From: M0027 sp021713415
GTDB taxonomy: Bacteria > Pseudomonadota > Gammaproteobacteria > Francisellales > Francisellaceae
DNA length: 50,999 nt
NCBI GenBank assembly: GCA_021713415.1
Contig: JAKJJQ010000020.1
Location: forward strand, 1 to 50,999
Reading direction: 5' to 3'
Made by a program: the position numbers and the translations under genes. The notes below the pieces were generated by a model. It had not been told where the DNA came from and did not search any database. It saw nothing but the letters and a program-made list of their open reading frames with translations. Shown here one piece after another: positions 43,843 to 50,999 of this stretch (positions within the stretch are counted from its first letter, which is position 1; each line of letters starts with the position of its first letter).

Positions 43843-45813
43843 ATGCTTAAGCAAGAAGTAAAAGAAGACAAATTAAAGAGTGATATGATGGTAAAAGTAA
43901 CTTTGCCTGATGGTAGTATCAGAGAGTTTGAAGATAAAGTAAGTGTGTTAGATGTGGCTGAATCCATTGGCCCAGGCCTAGCCAAAGCAACGCTTGCAGG
44001 TGTTGTCGATGGGAATTTGGTGGATGCTAGCTTTGATATTGCATCTGATGCAAGCTTAAAAATAATTACAGCTAAAGATAAAGAGGGATTAGAAATCCTT
44101 CGCCATTCCTGTGCGCATTTATTGGCTCAGGCAGTTAAAAAATTATTTCCAGAAGCGCAAGTGACGATTGGTCCTGTAATTGAAAATGGTTTTTATTATG
44201 ATTTTTCTTATAAACGCCCATTTACACCAGAAGATTTAGAAGCCATTGAAAAGAAAATGAAAGAAATTGCTGCTAAAGGGTATAAAGTGGTGCGTTCAGA
44301 GATGCCAAGAGATGAGGCAATTGAATATTTTGAATCCATTGGTGAGTATTATAAAGCAGATATTATTCGTGATATACCGCAAGATGAAGTATTAAGTCTT
44401 TATACACAGGATGATTTTACGGATTTATGTCGTGGACCTCATGTACCTAATTTATCGCATTTAAAAGTATTTAAATTAATGCGTGTTGCAGGCGCCTATT
44501 GGCGTGGTGATTCAAATAATGAAATGCTACAGCGTATCTATGGTACTTGTTGGGCGGATAAAAAAGACTTAAAAGCTTATCTTTATATGCTAGAAGAAGC
44601 TGAAAAGCGTGATCATCGTAAAATTGGTAAAGCGCTTGATTTATATCACTTTCAAGAAGAGTCACCAGGTATAGCATTTTGGCATCCTAAGGGTACGCAA
44701 ATTTGGCGTGTTGTTGAAGATTATATGCGTGCTTCTAATTATAAATATGGTTGTGATGAAATTAGAACACCGTTAATTGCAGATATTTCAATGTGGGAAA
44801 AGTCAGGCCATCAGGCAAAATATGCTGAAAATATGTTTATGACAGCTTCAGAAAGTCGTGATTATGCAATTCGTCCGATGAATTGCCCAACTTGTGTGCA
44901 AGTCTATAATAATCATCTAAGAAGTTACCGTGATTTACCAATTAGGATGGCTGAATTTGGTATAGTGCATCGAAATGAAGCATCTGGTGCTTTACATGGC
45001 TTACTAAGAGTAAGAAGTTTTACACAAGATGACGGTCATATCTTTTGTCGTGAAGATATGGTTCAAGATGAAGTTGCTATGATGGTCGATCAATGCTTTG
45101 AAGTTTATCGTGATTTTGGTTTTACTGATTTTGATGTTAAACTTGCCCTAAGACCTGATAATCGTGTTGGTTCTGATGAAGTATGGGATAAGTCAGAGAA
45201 GGCATTAGCACAAGCTTTAGAGAGTAAAGGTATTGAGTTTGAAGAGCTACCAGGTGAAGGTGCATTTTATGGACCAAAAATTGAGTTTCATTTAAAAGAT
45301 GCCATTGGACGAAGCTGGCAATGTGGTACTATTCAGTTAGATTTTTCAATGCCCATGCGTCTAGGTTCTGAATTTGTTGATGATGACAATGAAAGAAAGA
45401 CACCTGCGATGCTTCATCGCGCAATTGTTGGATCTTTAGAACGCTTTATTGGTGTTTTAATTGAACATTATGCAGGAAAGCTACCGGTTTGGCTTTCTCC
45501 AACCCAAGTCGTTGTGATGGGAATTACCTCTCGAGTTGACGAATATTTGGAAAAAATTCATAAAAAATTGCAAAAAATGTCAATTAGAGCAGAATTAGAC
45601 TTGAGAAAAGAGAAAATCGGGTTTAAAATCCGGGAGCATACTTTATCCAGAGTTCCATTTTTTATTATTGCTGGTGATAAAGAAGCTGAAAGTGGTATGA
45701 TCAGCGTTCGCAGACGTGATGGTAAAGACTTGGGTATGATGAGTGTTGAAGCTTTTATTGAGTTAGTTCAACAGCATATAGCGGATAAAGGTAGAAAAAA
45801 CTTGGAGGACTAA
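43843..45813 (+). CDS. thrS: Threonyl-tRNA synthetase
   Basis: It charges tRNA-Thr and edits Ser-tRNA. The 656 residues hold, in order, the N-terminal TGS domain (MVKVTLPDGSIREFEDKVS), the editing-domain HSCAHLLAQAVKKLFPEAQVTIGPV, the class II core with RPMNCPTCVQ and FGIVHRNEASGALHGLLRVRSFTQDDGHIFC, and the anticodon-binding domain (LPVWLSPTQVVVMGIT). The zinc ligands Cys and His are in place. The TGS domain normally starts at MVKV; the frame here adds 15 to 16 residues, and the ATG codons at 43885-43890 (MM-VKV) are a reasonable alternative start with AAAGAG upstream. It is coupled to infC, with 3 bases between. Confidence 0.97.
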   Translation: MLKQEVKEDKLKSDMMVKVTLPDGSIREFEDKVSVLDVAESIGPGLAKATLAGVVDGNLVDASFDIASDASLKIITAKDKEGLEILRHSCAHLLAQAVKKLFPEAQVTIGPVIENGFYYDFSYKRPFTPEDLEAIEKKMKEIAAKGYKVVRSEMPRDEAIEYFESIGEYYKADIIRDIPQDEVLSLYTQDDFTDLCRGPHVPNLSHLKVFKLMRVAGAYWRGDSNNEMLQRIYGTCWADKKDLKAYLYMLEEAEKRDHRKIGKALDLYHFQEESPGIAFWHPKGTQIWRVVEDYMRASNYKYGCDEIRTPLIADISMWEKSGHQAKYAENMFMTASESRDYAIRPMNCPTCVQVYNNHLRSYRDLPIRMAEFGIVHRNEASGALHGLLRVRSFTQDDGHIFCREDMVQDEVAMMVDQCFEVYRDFGFTDFDVKLALRPDNRVGSDEVWDKSEKALAQALESKGIEFEELPGEGAFYGPKIEFHLKDAIGRSWQCGTIQLDFSMPMRLGSEFVDDDNERKTPAMLHRAIVGSLERFIGVLIEHYAGKLPVWLSPTQVVVMGITSRVDEYLEKIHKKLQKMSIRAELDLRKEKIGFKIREHTLSRVPFFIIAGDKEAESGMISVRRRDGKDLGMMSVEAFIELVQQHIADKGRKNLED

Positions 45814-45816
45814 GTT

Positions 45817-46344
45817 ATTAAAGAAGAGAATAAAGCTCGCATTAATAATCAGATTTCAGTGAAAGAAGTTCGTCTGATTGATAATGAAGGGCAACAAGTT
45901 GGGGTGGTCTCAACTAGAGACGCTTTAAATCAAGCGCAAGAGTTAAATCTTGATTTAGTTGAAGTATCGCCACAAGCACAGCCACCGGTTTGCCGTATTA
46001 TGAATTATGGTAAGTACTTATTTGAGCAGAATAAGAAAAAATCCGAGGCTAAGAAAAAGCAAAAGCAGATGCAGGTTAAAGAAATTAAACTGAGACCTGT
46101 AACTGAAGAAGGGGATTATCAGGTCAAACTACGCAACCTGATTAAGTTCCTTGAACATGGTGATAAAGTCAAGATCACAGTGCGTTTTAGAGGTCGCGAG
46201 ATGTCTCATCAAGAATTAGGCATGGCGATGATGAAGCGTATACAGTCTGACCTTGAAGAATTAGCAGTGGTAGAACACATGCCTAAATTAGAAGGCCGTC
46301 AGATGATAATGATCATGGCACCAGGTAAAAAGAAAACAAAATAA
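45817..46344 (+). CDS. infC: Translation initiation factor IF-3, started at AUU
   Basis: IF-3 keeps ribosomal subunits apart and proofreads the initiation codon. I start it at ATT 45817: GGAGG (45804-45808) is 8 bases upstream, and the added residues (MKEENKARINNQIS) restore the conserved R-I-N-x-x-I that opens the IF-3 N-domain. An ATG at 45859 (VRLIDNEG context) would lose this. The product is 175 residues, close to the usual 175-180. The AUU start is the classic autoregulatory device of infC: IF-3 discriminates against it. The ribosome-binding site lies inside the 3' end of thrS. Confidence 0.93.
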   Translation: MKEENKARINNQISVKEVRLIDNEGQQVGVVSTRDALNQAQELNLDLVEVSPQAQPPVCRIMNYGKYLFEQNKKKSEAKKKQKQMQVKEIKLRPVTEEGDYQVKLRNLIKFLEHGDKVKITVRFRGREMSHQELGMAMMKRIQSDLEELAVVEHMPKLEGRQMIMIMAPGKKKTK

Positions 46345-46377
46345 ATTAACAATTGCTATGAATGCGGAGTATGCAAT

Positions 46378-46575
46378 ATGCCAAAGTTAAAATCAAATCG
46401 TGGCGCGATGAAGCGCTTTAAGAAAACTGGAAAAGGTGGATTTAAGCACCGTGCGGCTTATAGAAACCATATTTTAACGAAAATGACAACCAAGCGTAAA
46501 CGTCATCTTCGTGGTATGGATATGATCGCAAGTGCAGATAAAGCATCTTTAAAACAAATGATGCCGTTTGTATAA
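46378..46575 (+). CDS. rpmI: 50S ribosomal protein L35
   Basis: A 65-residue basic protein, the usual length of L35. MPKLKSNRGAMKRFKKTGKG and RAAYRNHILTKMTTKRKRHLRG are typical. It follows infC with 33 bases between, and precedes rplT with 32. In E. coli, L20 represses this operon through a pseudoknot in the rpmI leader; I could not identify such a structure here. Confidence 0.97.
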   Translation: MPKLKSNRGAMKRFKKTGKGGFKHRAAYRNHILTKMTTKRKRHLRGMDMIASADKASLKQMMPFV

Positions 46576-46607
46576 CAATTGTTTAATCTTAAAGTGGAGT
46601 CGTAACT

Positions 46608-46970
46608 ATGCCAAGAGTAAAAAGAGGCGTCCAAGCACGTCGTCGTCATAAGAAGGTCTTAAAACAGGCCAAAGGTTATTATGGTGCTCGTTCACGCGTC
46701 TATCGTGTAGCGAAACAAGCTGTAATTAAAGCAGGTCAATATGCTTATCGTGACCGTAAGCAAAGAAAACGTCAATTCCGTTCATTGTGGATTGTGCGTA
46801 TTAATGCTGCAGTTCGTCAGTACGATATGAGCTATAGTAACTTTATCAATGGTCTTAAAAAAGCAAATATTGATCTTGATCGTAAAGTATTAGCTGATAT
46901 GGCTGTTCATAATAAAGCTGATTTTGAACAATTAGTTGAGCAAGCTAAAACTGCTTTAGCATCAGCTTAA
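46608..46970 (+). CDS. rplT: 50S ribosomal protein L20
   Basis: A 120-residue basic rRNA-binding protein with the L20 signatures MPRVKRGVQARRRHKKVLKQAKGYYGARSRVYRVAKQAV present in order and YRDRKQRKRQFRSLWIVRINAAVRQYDMSYSNFI after. It closes the tyrS-thrS-infC-rpmI-rplT block. pheST, the usual next genes, do not follow. Confidence 0.97.
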   Translation: MPRVKRGVQARRRHKKVLKQAKGYYGARSRVYRVAKQAVIKAGQYAYRDRKQRKRQFRSLWIVRINAAVRQYDMSYSNFINGLKKANIDLDRKVLADMAVHNKADFEQLVEQAKTALASA

Positions 46971-46990
46971 TTGTGTTAATCTAAATATAG

Positions 46991-47014
46991 AAACGTGATT
47001 TATCTCACGTTTTT
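46991..47014 (+). terminator. Rho-independent terminator 1 after rplT
   Basis: A perfect 8-bp stem AAACGTGA (46991-46998) / TCACGTTT (47005-47012), a 6-base loop and a T-run. It ends the ribosomal-protein transcript, 20 bases after the stop. Confidence 0.85.
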
Positions 47015-47034
47015 ATACCTACATTTTCTATATC

Positions 47035-47061
47035 AAAGCGCTTAATTACAGCGCTTTTTTT
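47035..47061 (+). terminator. Rho-independent terminator 2 after rplT
   Basis: AAAGCGC (47035-47041) pairs with GCGCTTT (47051-47057), 9-base loop, T-run to 47061. It lies in tandem behind terminator 1. Confidence 0.8.
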
Positions 47062-47102
47062 ATATCTATTTAATATATTTGATTATTAATTGATCATTTT
47101 TG

Positions 47103-47131
47103 TTGACTTCAAATTTGCAATTTGATACTAT
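47103..47131 (+). promoter_or_regulatory. Sigma-70 promoter of the propeller lipoprotein gene
   Basis: TTGACT (47103-47108), a 17-base spacer and TACTAT (47126-47131). The predicted start near 47138 gives a leader of about 85 bases. Confidence 0.6.
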
Positions 47132-47222
47132 CGCCTGAAATAAAAAAAATAAAATTTTAATAAAAATAATAAATAAAATTATAAAAATTAAGAAATAATC
47201 ACAAGGTGAGGTTGTAATACTA

Positions 47223-50200
47223 ATGGCAAAGTTAACTAAGTTACATAAGATAATCGTATTAAGTTTAGTTTCATTTACATTATATGGTTGTAATAGTGAT
47301 GAGGTATCTTCTTCAGATGATTCAGAAAAACCTAGTAATAATACAGTTTATACACTTACTGATAGCCATAGTACTAATATAGCAGTCATTGCTTCGCCAT
47401 ATGAGATTAATGTTAATTTAGAATTTAAGAATGATAATTTTCAAGTAGGTGTTCAATCAACAGATGAAGCACAAGCAAGCAATATTCAATTGAACTTTTC
47501 TGACCCACAAAATACTAACCGTTTTAATGTAAGTTATTCAGCTGCTTGTGATAAGCTTGATATGCATTCAACATGTCAGATTACATTAGTACCAAATAAT
47601 GATGCATATCAGATAGATAATCAAAGCGTTGAATATTATATTACAGCAACGCTTGATGGTAGTTTAACACAGCTTGAGCCTGAAAATTTAAATGTAAAGT
47701 CCCTAACGACTAAACCAAATGCATTTTTAGGTAGTGGTGGTCATACACAATTAACTATTTATAACAATACTGGGGTTGATGTTGACTTAACAGACTATCA
47801 ATTTAAATCAAATGATGACCAATTAATGGTTCAGTTACCCGCAGCATTAGATGTCGCTATAAAAAATGATGTATTACCAAATGGTAAGCATTTTGTTGTT
47901 GATGTTCAAGCGAGTACTAACCATACAACTTATCGCTCCCAAGTTGCTATGGTTAACTCTAGTGGCATCGATGCTGCAACTTCTAAGGTAACAGTTATTC
48001 GTCCAATTGTAGAAATACTTTCACAAAGAATCTCACTGCATTCACTTGAAGATAAAACGATAAAAGTTAAAAACTTATCACCTGTGGAAGCTAAAGGAGT
48101 TATCATTTCATTACCTGATTTAGAGGGTGTAAAAGTAATTAGTAATCAATGTCAATTAGAAGGGCAAGATTCATTTAATTTAAAACCTTATGCTAATTGC
48201 TCAATTACGTTTAGAACACTTGCTCGCCCTCATGGTTCAGGTGAAATAACAATTAGTAAAGATATAAATGCTAATTTCTCTACACCGAAATCTTCAGTTG
48301 CGATTAGTGCTTATACGCCTGCAAAACTGGCTGTTTCTATTTTTCCAAAAGAGTTTACAATCTCAAGTTATGCAAATAAAGAAGTAACAGTCACGGTAGT
48401 TAACAATAGTGATTTAGAAATTAGTGATTTAAATTCAAAACTATCTGCATTGACACATAAATTTATTATTAACCCTAAAAAGACTACATGCCAAAAAACT
48501 ACAGTGTTAGGTAGTGAAGCGTCTAATAATTCTTGTGTTTATGTTTATGAGTATGAATCAGGAAAAATTGAAGAACCATCTCATCCAAATGTTAGAGTAA
48601 CAGTCACTGGAAAAAATGCCTTACCACAAGTAAAACGATTAAAGATAAATAATTATCCTGAATATTATTCTATACCTCAAAATGCTTCAAGAGTTCATGA
48701 TGGTTTAGCAGATAATGTTACATATACAACTTCTGTTGACTCAAAAGGTGTTATATATGCTGGAACAACCGGTGGTTTATCAATTTCAAAAGATGGTGGA
48801 AAGACTTTTATATATAAAACAACTGCTGATGGTTTAGCTGGAAATAAGGTTAGTAGCATATTTATCGATTCAGATGATACGCTTTATATTGGAACAAACA
48901 TGGGGTTATCTATTTCAGAAGATGGTGCAAAAACATTTACAAATAGAACAGAAGCTAACGGTCTAGGTCATGATGATGTTGAAAGTGTTTTCGTTGGCTT
49001 AGATGGTACGATTTATGCTGGAACATTTCATGGCTTATCTATATCAGAAGATGGTGGGCAAACTTTTGAAAATAAAACACAGTCTAGTGGTTTAGGTGAT
49101 GATGCAGTTAATGGTGTTTTTGTTGATTCAGATAATAATATTTATGTTGCAACTCTTGGTGGCTTATCTATATCAAAAAATGGTGGAAAATGTTTTGTCA
49201 ATAAAAAATTAGTTAATAGCCATGACTATGGTTTTGACAATTTAATGTATAGTGTATTTGTTGATTCAAACGGAATTATTTATGCAGGATCTAATGAAAA
49301 TGGCTTGTATATATCAACAGATGGTGGTGACAGCTTTTTCAATAAAAATAAACAAAATACAAATGGATTAGGTGATAATGCAATATATAGTATTTTTGTA
49401 GACTCAGATGATGTACTTTATGTTGGAACTTCTGAGGCAGGTTTATCAATTTCAACCAATGGTGGTGACTCTTTTAGAAAAATAACGACAGAGAATACTG
49501 AAGGTGGTTTAGGTAGTGATCTAATTTATAATGTCTTTGTTGATGCAAGTAGTAATATTTATGCAGGAAACCACAGTGGTTTATCTATATCTGAAGATGA
49601 TGGTAAGCATTTTACAAATATAACAGAAGCTGAAAGTTTGGGTGGGAATTCAATTTATAGTGTTGCTATTGATTCAAAGGGTACTATCTATGCAGGCGGA
49701 TATAATGGATCAGGTAGTGGTTTATTTATTTCTCAAGATGGTGGAAAATCTTTTATAGTAAATGAAGCATTGCCTGAATATGTTGTTGTAAAGAGTATTT
49801 TTATTACTTCAGATGATACTATTTATGTTGGAACGAATTATAGTTTGTATATTTCTCAAGATGGTGGAAAAACATTTATTCAAGAAGCAATTTATAGTAG
49901 CGTTAACAGTGTTTTTGTTGACTCAAGTGGATATATTTATGTTGCAACACAGTCTAATGGTATATCGATTTCAGAAGGTATTGGTAAAGGTTTTATAACA
50001 AAAACAACAGCTAATGGCCTAAGTGATAATAAGACTGAGAGTATTACCGTTGACTCAACAGGTACAATCTATGTAGCAACCTATAATGGTTTATCAATTT
50101 CAACCAATGGTGGTGACTCTTTTTCAAAGGTAAGGAATGCTGGTTTAGGTGGTAATCATATTTACAGTGTTTTTGTTGATTCAAATGATGTGTTATATGC

Positions 50201-50543
50201 AGCTACTGGTGGTGGTCTTTCAATTTCAACAGATAAAGCTGTAAGCTTTGATAATAAAACAATAGCCAATGGCTTAGGTAGTAATCGAGTTTCAAGTGTT
50301 TATGTTGATTCAAAGGGTATTATTTATGCTGGAGCGAATGGCTTATCAATCTCAACAGACTCTGGTGAGAGCTTTATCAATAAGACAGCGGATAATGGCT
50401 TAAATTGTAATGGTATTTATAGCATTTCTAAAGGCGTAAATGACGCAATATATGTTGGAACTTACAGTGGTTTATCGACAAGATCTGGTGTTATTATTCC
50501 AAAATCTATTCAAGATGTATTTCATAGTCAGTATATAAGTTAA
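47223..50543 (+). CDS. Surface lipoprotein with 14 Asp-box propeller blades
   Basis: The 1106-residue protein has a lipoprotein signal (FTLYGC, Cys23) with Asn at +2, so it is sorted away from the inner membrane in most models. Residues about 40-480 are beta-rich, with Ig-like stretches and Cys pairs; IKVKNLSPVEAKGVIIS and VTVVNNSDLEISDL look like repeated modules of this kind. From about 490 to 1088 are 14 tandem repeats of about 43 residues. Each has a strand like V-[FY]-[IV]-D-S-x-x-x-[IL]-Y-[AV]-G-T, then GLSIS-x-[DN]-GG-x-[ST]-F, an Asp-box (S-x-D-x-G-x-x-F). Fourteen blades make two seven-bladed propellers, as in two-component-regulator-type or VPS10/sialidase-like folds. No catalytic residues are evident, so it is more likely a binding protein. 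A paralog follows at 50588. Confidence 0.8.
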   Translation: MAKLTKLHKIIVLSLVSFTLYGCNSDEVSSSDDSEKPSNNTVYTLTDSHSTNIAVIASPYEINVNLEFKNDNFQVGVQSTDEAQASNIQLNFSDPQNTNRFNVSYSAACDKLDMHSTCQITLVPNNDAYQIDNQSVEYYITATLDGSLTQLEPENLNVKSLTTKPNAFLGSGGHTQLTIYNNTGVDVDLTDYQFKSNDDQLMVQLPAALDVAIKNDVLPNGKHFVVDVQASTNHTTYRSQVAMVNSSGIDAATSKVTVIRPIVEILSQRISLHSLEDKTIKVKNLSPVEAKGVIISLPDLEGVKVISNQCQLEGQDSFNLKPYANCSITFRTLARPHGSGEITISKDINANFSTPKSSVAISAYTPAKLAVSIFPKEFTISSYANKEVTVTVVNNSDLEISDLNSKLSALTHKFIINPKKTTCQKTTVLGSEASNNSCVYVYEYESGKIEEPSHPNVRVTVTGKNALPQVKRLKINNYPEYYSIPQNASRVHDGLADNVTYTTSVDSKGVIYAGTTGGLSISKDGGKTFIYKTTADGLAGNKVSSIFIDSDDTLYIGTNMGLSISEDGAKTFTNRTEANGLGHDDVESVFVGLDGTIYAGTFHGLSISEDGGQTFENKTQSSGLGDDAVNGVFVDSDNNIYVATLGGLSISKNGGKCFVNKKLVNSHDYGFDNLMYSVFVDSNGIIYAGSNENGLYISTDGGDSFFNKNKQNTNGLGDNAIYSIFVDSDDVLYVGTSEAGLSISTNGGDSFRKITTENTEGGLGSDLIYNVFVDASSNIYAGNHSGLSISEDDGKHFTNITEAESLGGNSIYSVAIDSKGTIYAGGYNGSGSGLFISQDGGKSFIVNEALPEYVVVKSIFITSDDTIYVGTNYSLYISQDGGKTFIQEAIYSSVNSVFVDSSGYIYVATQSNGISISEGIGKGFITKTTANGLSDNKTESITVDSTGTIYVATYNGLSISTNGGDSFSKVRNAGLGGNHIYSVFVDSNDVLYAATGGGLSISTDKAVSFDNKTIANGLGSNRVSSVYVDSKGIIYAGANGLSISTDSGESFINKTADNGLNCNGIYSISKGVNDAIYVGTYSGLSTRSGVIIPKSIQDVFHSQYIS
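48705..50486 (+). repeat. Fourteen tandem propeller repeats (about 130 bp each)
   Basis: The repeats encode residues about 494-1088 of the lipoprotein. At the DNA level they have diverged but keep GGTTTATCAATTTC-like cores (for example 48774, 49438 and 50087). Unit length varies from 39 to 47 residues, with blades 4, 6 and 8 longer by loop insertions and blade 9 shorter. The repeats could recombine and vary in number between strains. Confidence 0.8.
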
Positions 50544-50587
50544 TTAAGCATTAAAAATTAAATTAATAAGCATAAGGTTCGGTTGCA

Positions 50588-50999
50588 ATGAATAATTTTA
50601 AATCAACTAAGTTACATAAAATAATAGCAATAAGTTTAGTATCATTTACACTATATGGTTGTAAAAGTGAAATACCATCATCTTCTGATAATTCAGATCA
50701 ACCAGCAAATCAAACCATTTATAATTTAACGGATAGTCATAGCTCAGATACAGCCGTGATTGCTTCACCTTATGAAGTTGATGTTAATTTAGAATCGGAA
50801 ACAAGTAATTTGCAAGTAGGTGTAGAACCAACATCAGAAGCTCAAGCAAGTAATATTCAATTACATTTTTTAGACCCGCAAAATACGAATCGTTTTAATA
50901 CGAATTACTCAGATGCTTGTAATAGCCTTGATACAAGTTCAAGCTGTCAAATTACACTAGTGCCTAATAATAATGCTCAATTAATTGATAATCAAACGG
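50588..50999 (+). CDS. Paralogous lipoprotein, N-terminal part only (cut by window end)
   Basis: ATG 50588 opens a frame that runs to the edge without a stop, 137 codons visible. It begins like the previous gene: STKLHKIIAISLVSFTLYGC (lipobox Cys25), then polar Ser/Asp-rich residues, and LTDSHSSDTAVIASPYEVDVNLE, aligned to LTDSHSTNIAVIASPYEINVNLE of the 47223 product. The two are clear tandem duplicates in the visible part. The propeller region would lie outside. A short CGGTTGCA sequence precedes the start, similar to GAGGTTGTAA before 47223. No separate promoter is seen in the 44-base gap, so it may be co-transcribed. Confidence 0.85.
   Translation, partial: MNNFKSTKLHKIIAISLVSFTLYGCKSEIPSSSDNSDQPANQTIYNLTDSHSSDTAVIASPYEVDVNLESETSNLQVGVEPTSEAQASNIQLHFLDPQNTNRFNTNYSDACNSLDTSSSCQITLVPNNNAQLIDNQT

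Noticed and set aside
44471..44677. Antisense frame inside thrS
   Set aside because: It overlaps a highly conserved gene fully and shows no own ribosome-binding site or family resemblance; it is a chance frame.
45859..46344. infC starting at ATG 45859
   Set aside because: This start would remove the conserved IF-3 N-terminus, and no ribosome-binding site lies before it; the AUU at 45817 has one.
48705..50486. CRISPR-like periodic array
   Set aside because: The period is coding (about 43 residues, propeller blades) and units are diverged; there are no identical repeats with unique spacers. No CRISPR was seen elsewhere.

Overview
The window is about 51 kb of AT-rich DNA that reads as the chromosome of a gammaproteobacterium with an intracellular or host-associated lifestyle. 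Three things point that way: a dotA/traY-family gene of a Dot/Icm-type IVB secretion system (6252-9281); several orphan proteins of the kind found among effectors, including a 2161-residue protein with a Ulp1-like (CE-clan) cysteine-protease signature and a small cysteine-protease-like protein ending in a eukaryotic CaaX prenylation box; and a pantothenate operon using the alternative ketopantoate reductase PanG known from Francisella. The mix of Dot/Icm and Francisella-like metabolism suggests the Legionellales/Thiotrichales part of the Gammaproteobacteria. The sequence alone does not settle the genus.

Layout. 1-830: the right end of an IS200/IS605-like element that has cut off the 3' end of a secreted GH18-like gene. 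934-4949 (minus): a large multi-pass membrane protein of unknown function, a retropepsin-like aspartic protease and the D-Ala-D-Ala carboxypeptidase DacA. 5184-11092 (plus): dotA flanked by three paralogous secreted proteins with eight conserved cysteines. 11105-12024 (minus): a Lys/Asn-rich gene split by a frameshift in an A8 tract. 12248-15110: Cu/Zn superoxide dismutase, a double nitroreductase-like membrane protein and an orphan. 15131-25094: mostly minus-strand housekeeping and transport genes, namely an HSL-type esterase, an EamA transporter, a SPOR-like lipoprotein, a TauE/SafE permease, ppa (plus strand), MAPEG, a four-gene MCE (Mla-like) lipid-transport operon, YciI and a Cys/Met-metabolism PLP enzyme. 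25278: a LuxR-type regulator. 26471-33712: the two cysteine-protease-like effector candidates, behind a 419-bp intergenic region with two perfect palindromes. 33794-37056: a RimJ-like acetyltransferase and panG-panB-panC-panD. 37391-42493: a Bcr/CflA efflux pump, a YheT-like hydrolase, a macro-domain protein, a nitroreductase, a PheC-like periplasmic protein and an orphan. 42589-46970: tyrS, thrS, infC (with an AUU start), rpmI and rplT, closed by two tandem terminators. 47223-50999: two tandem paralogous lipoproteins. The first carries 14 Asp-box propeller blades; the second runs off the window.

How the genes fit together. The accessory parts look like a secretion and host-interaction repertoire placed between ordinary housekeeping blocks: DotA with cysteine-rich envelope proteins, the protease-like effector pair, orphan proteins and surface lipoproteins. 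The strongest candidate for something undescribed is 26471-33712. There a giant Ulp1-like and pentapeptide-repeat protein sits next to a C49/H142 papain-like protein whose C-terminus (CAIM) fits farnesylation by the host. No tRNA, rRNA or CRISPR array was seen. All family assignments come from reading motifs, not from searches.
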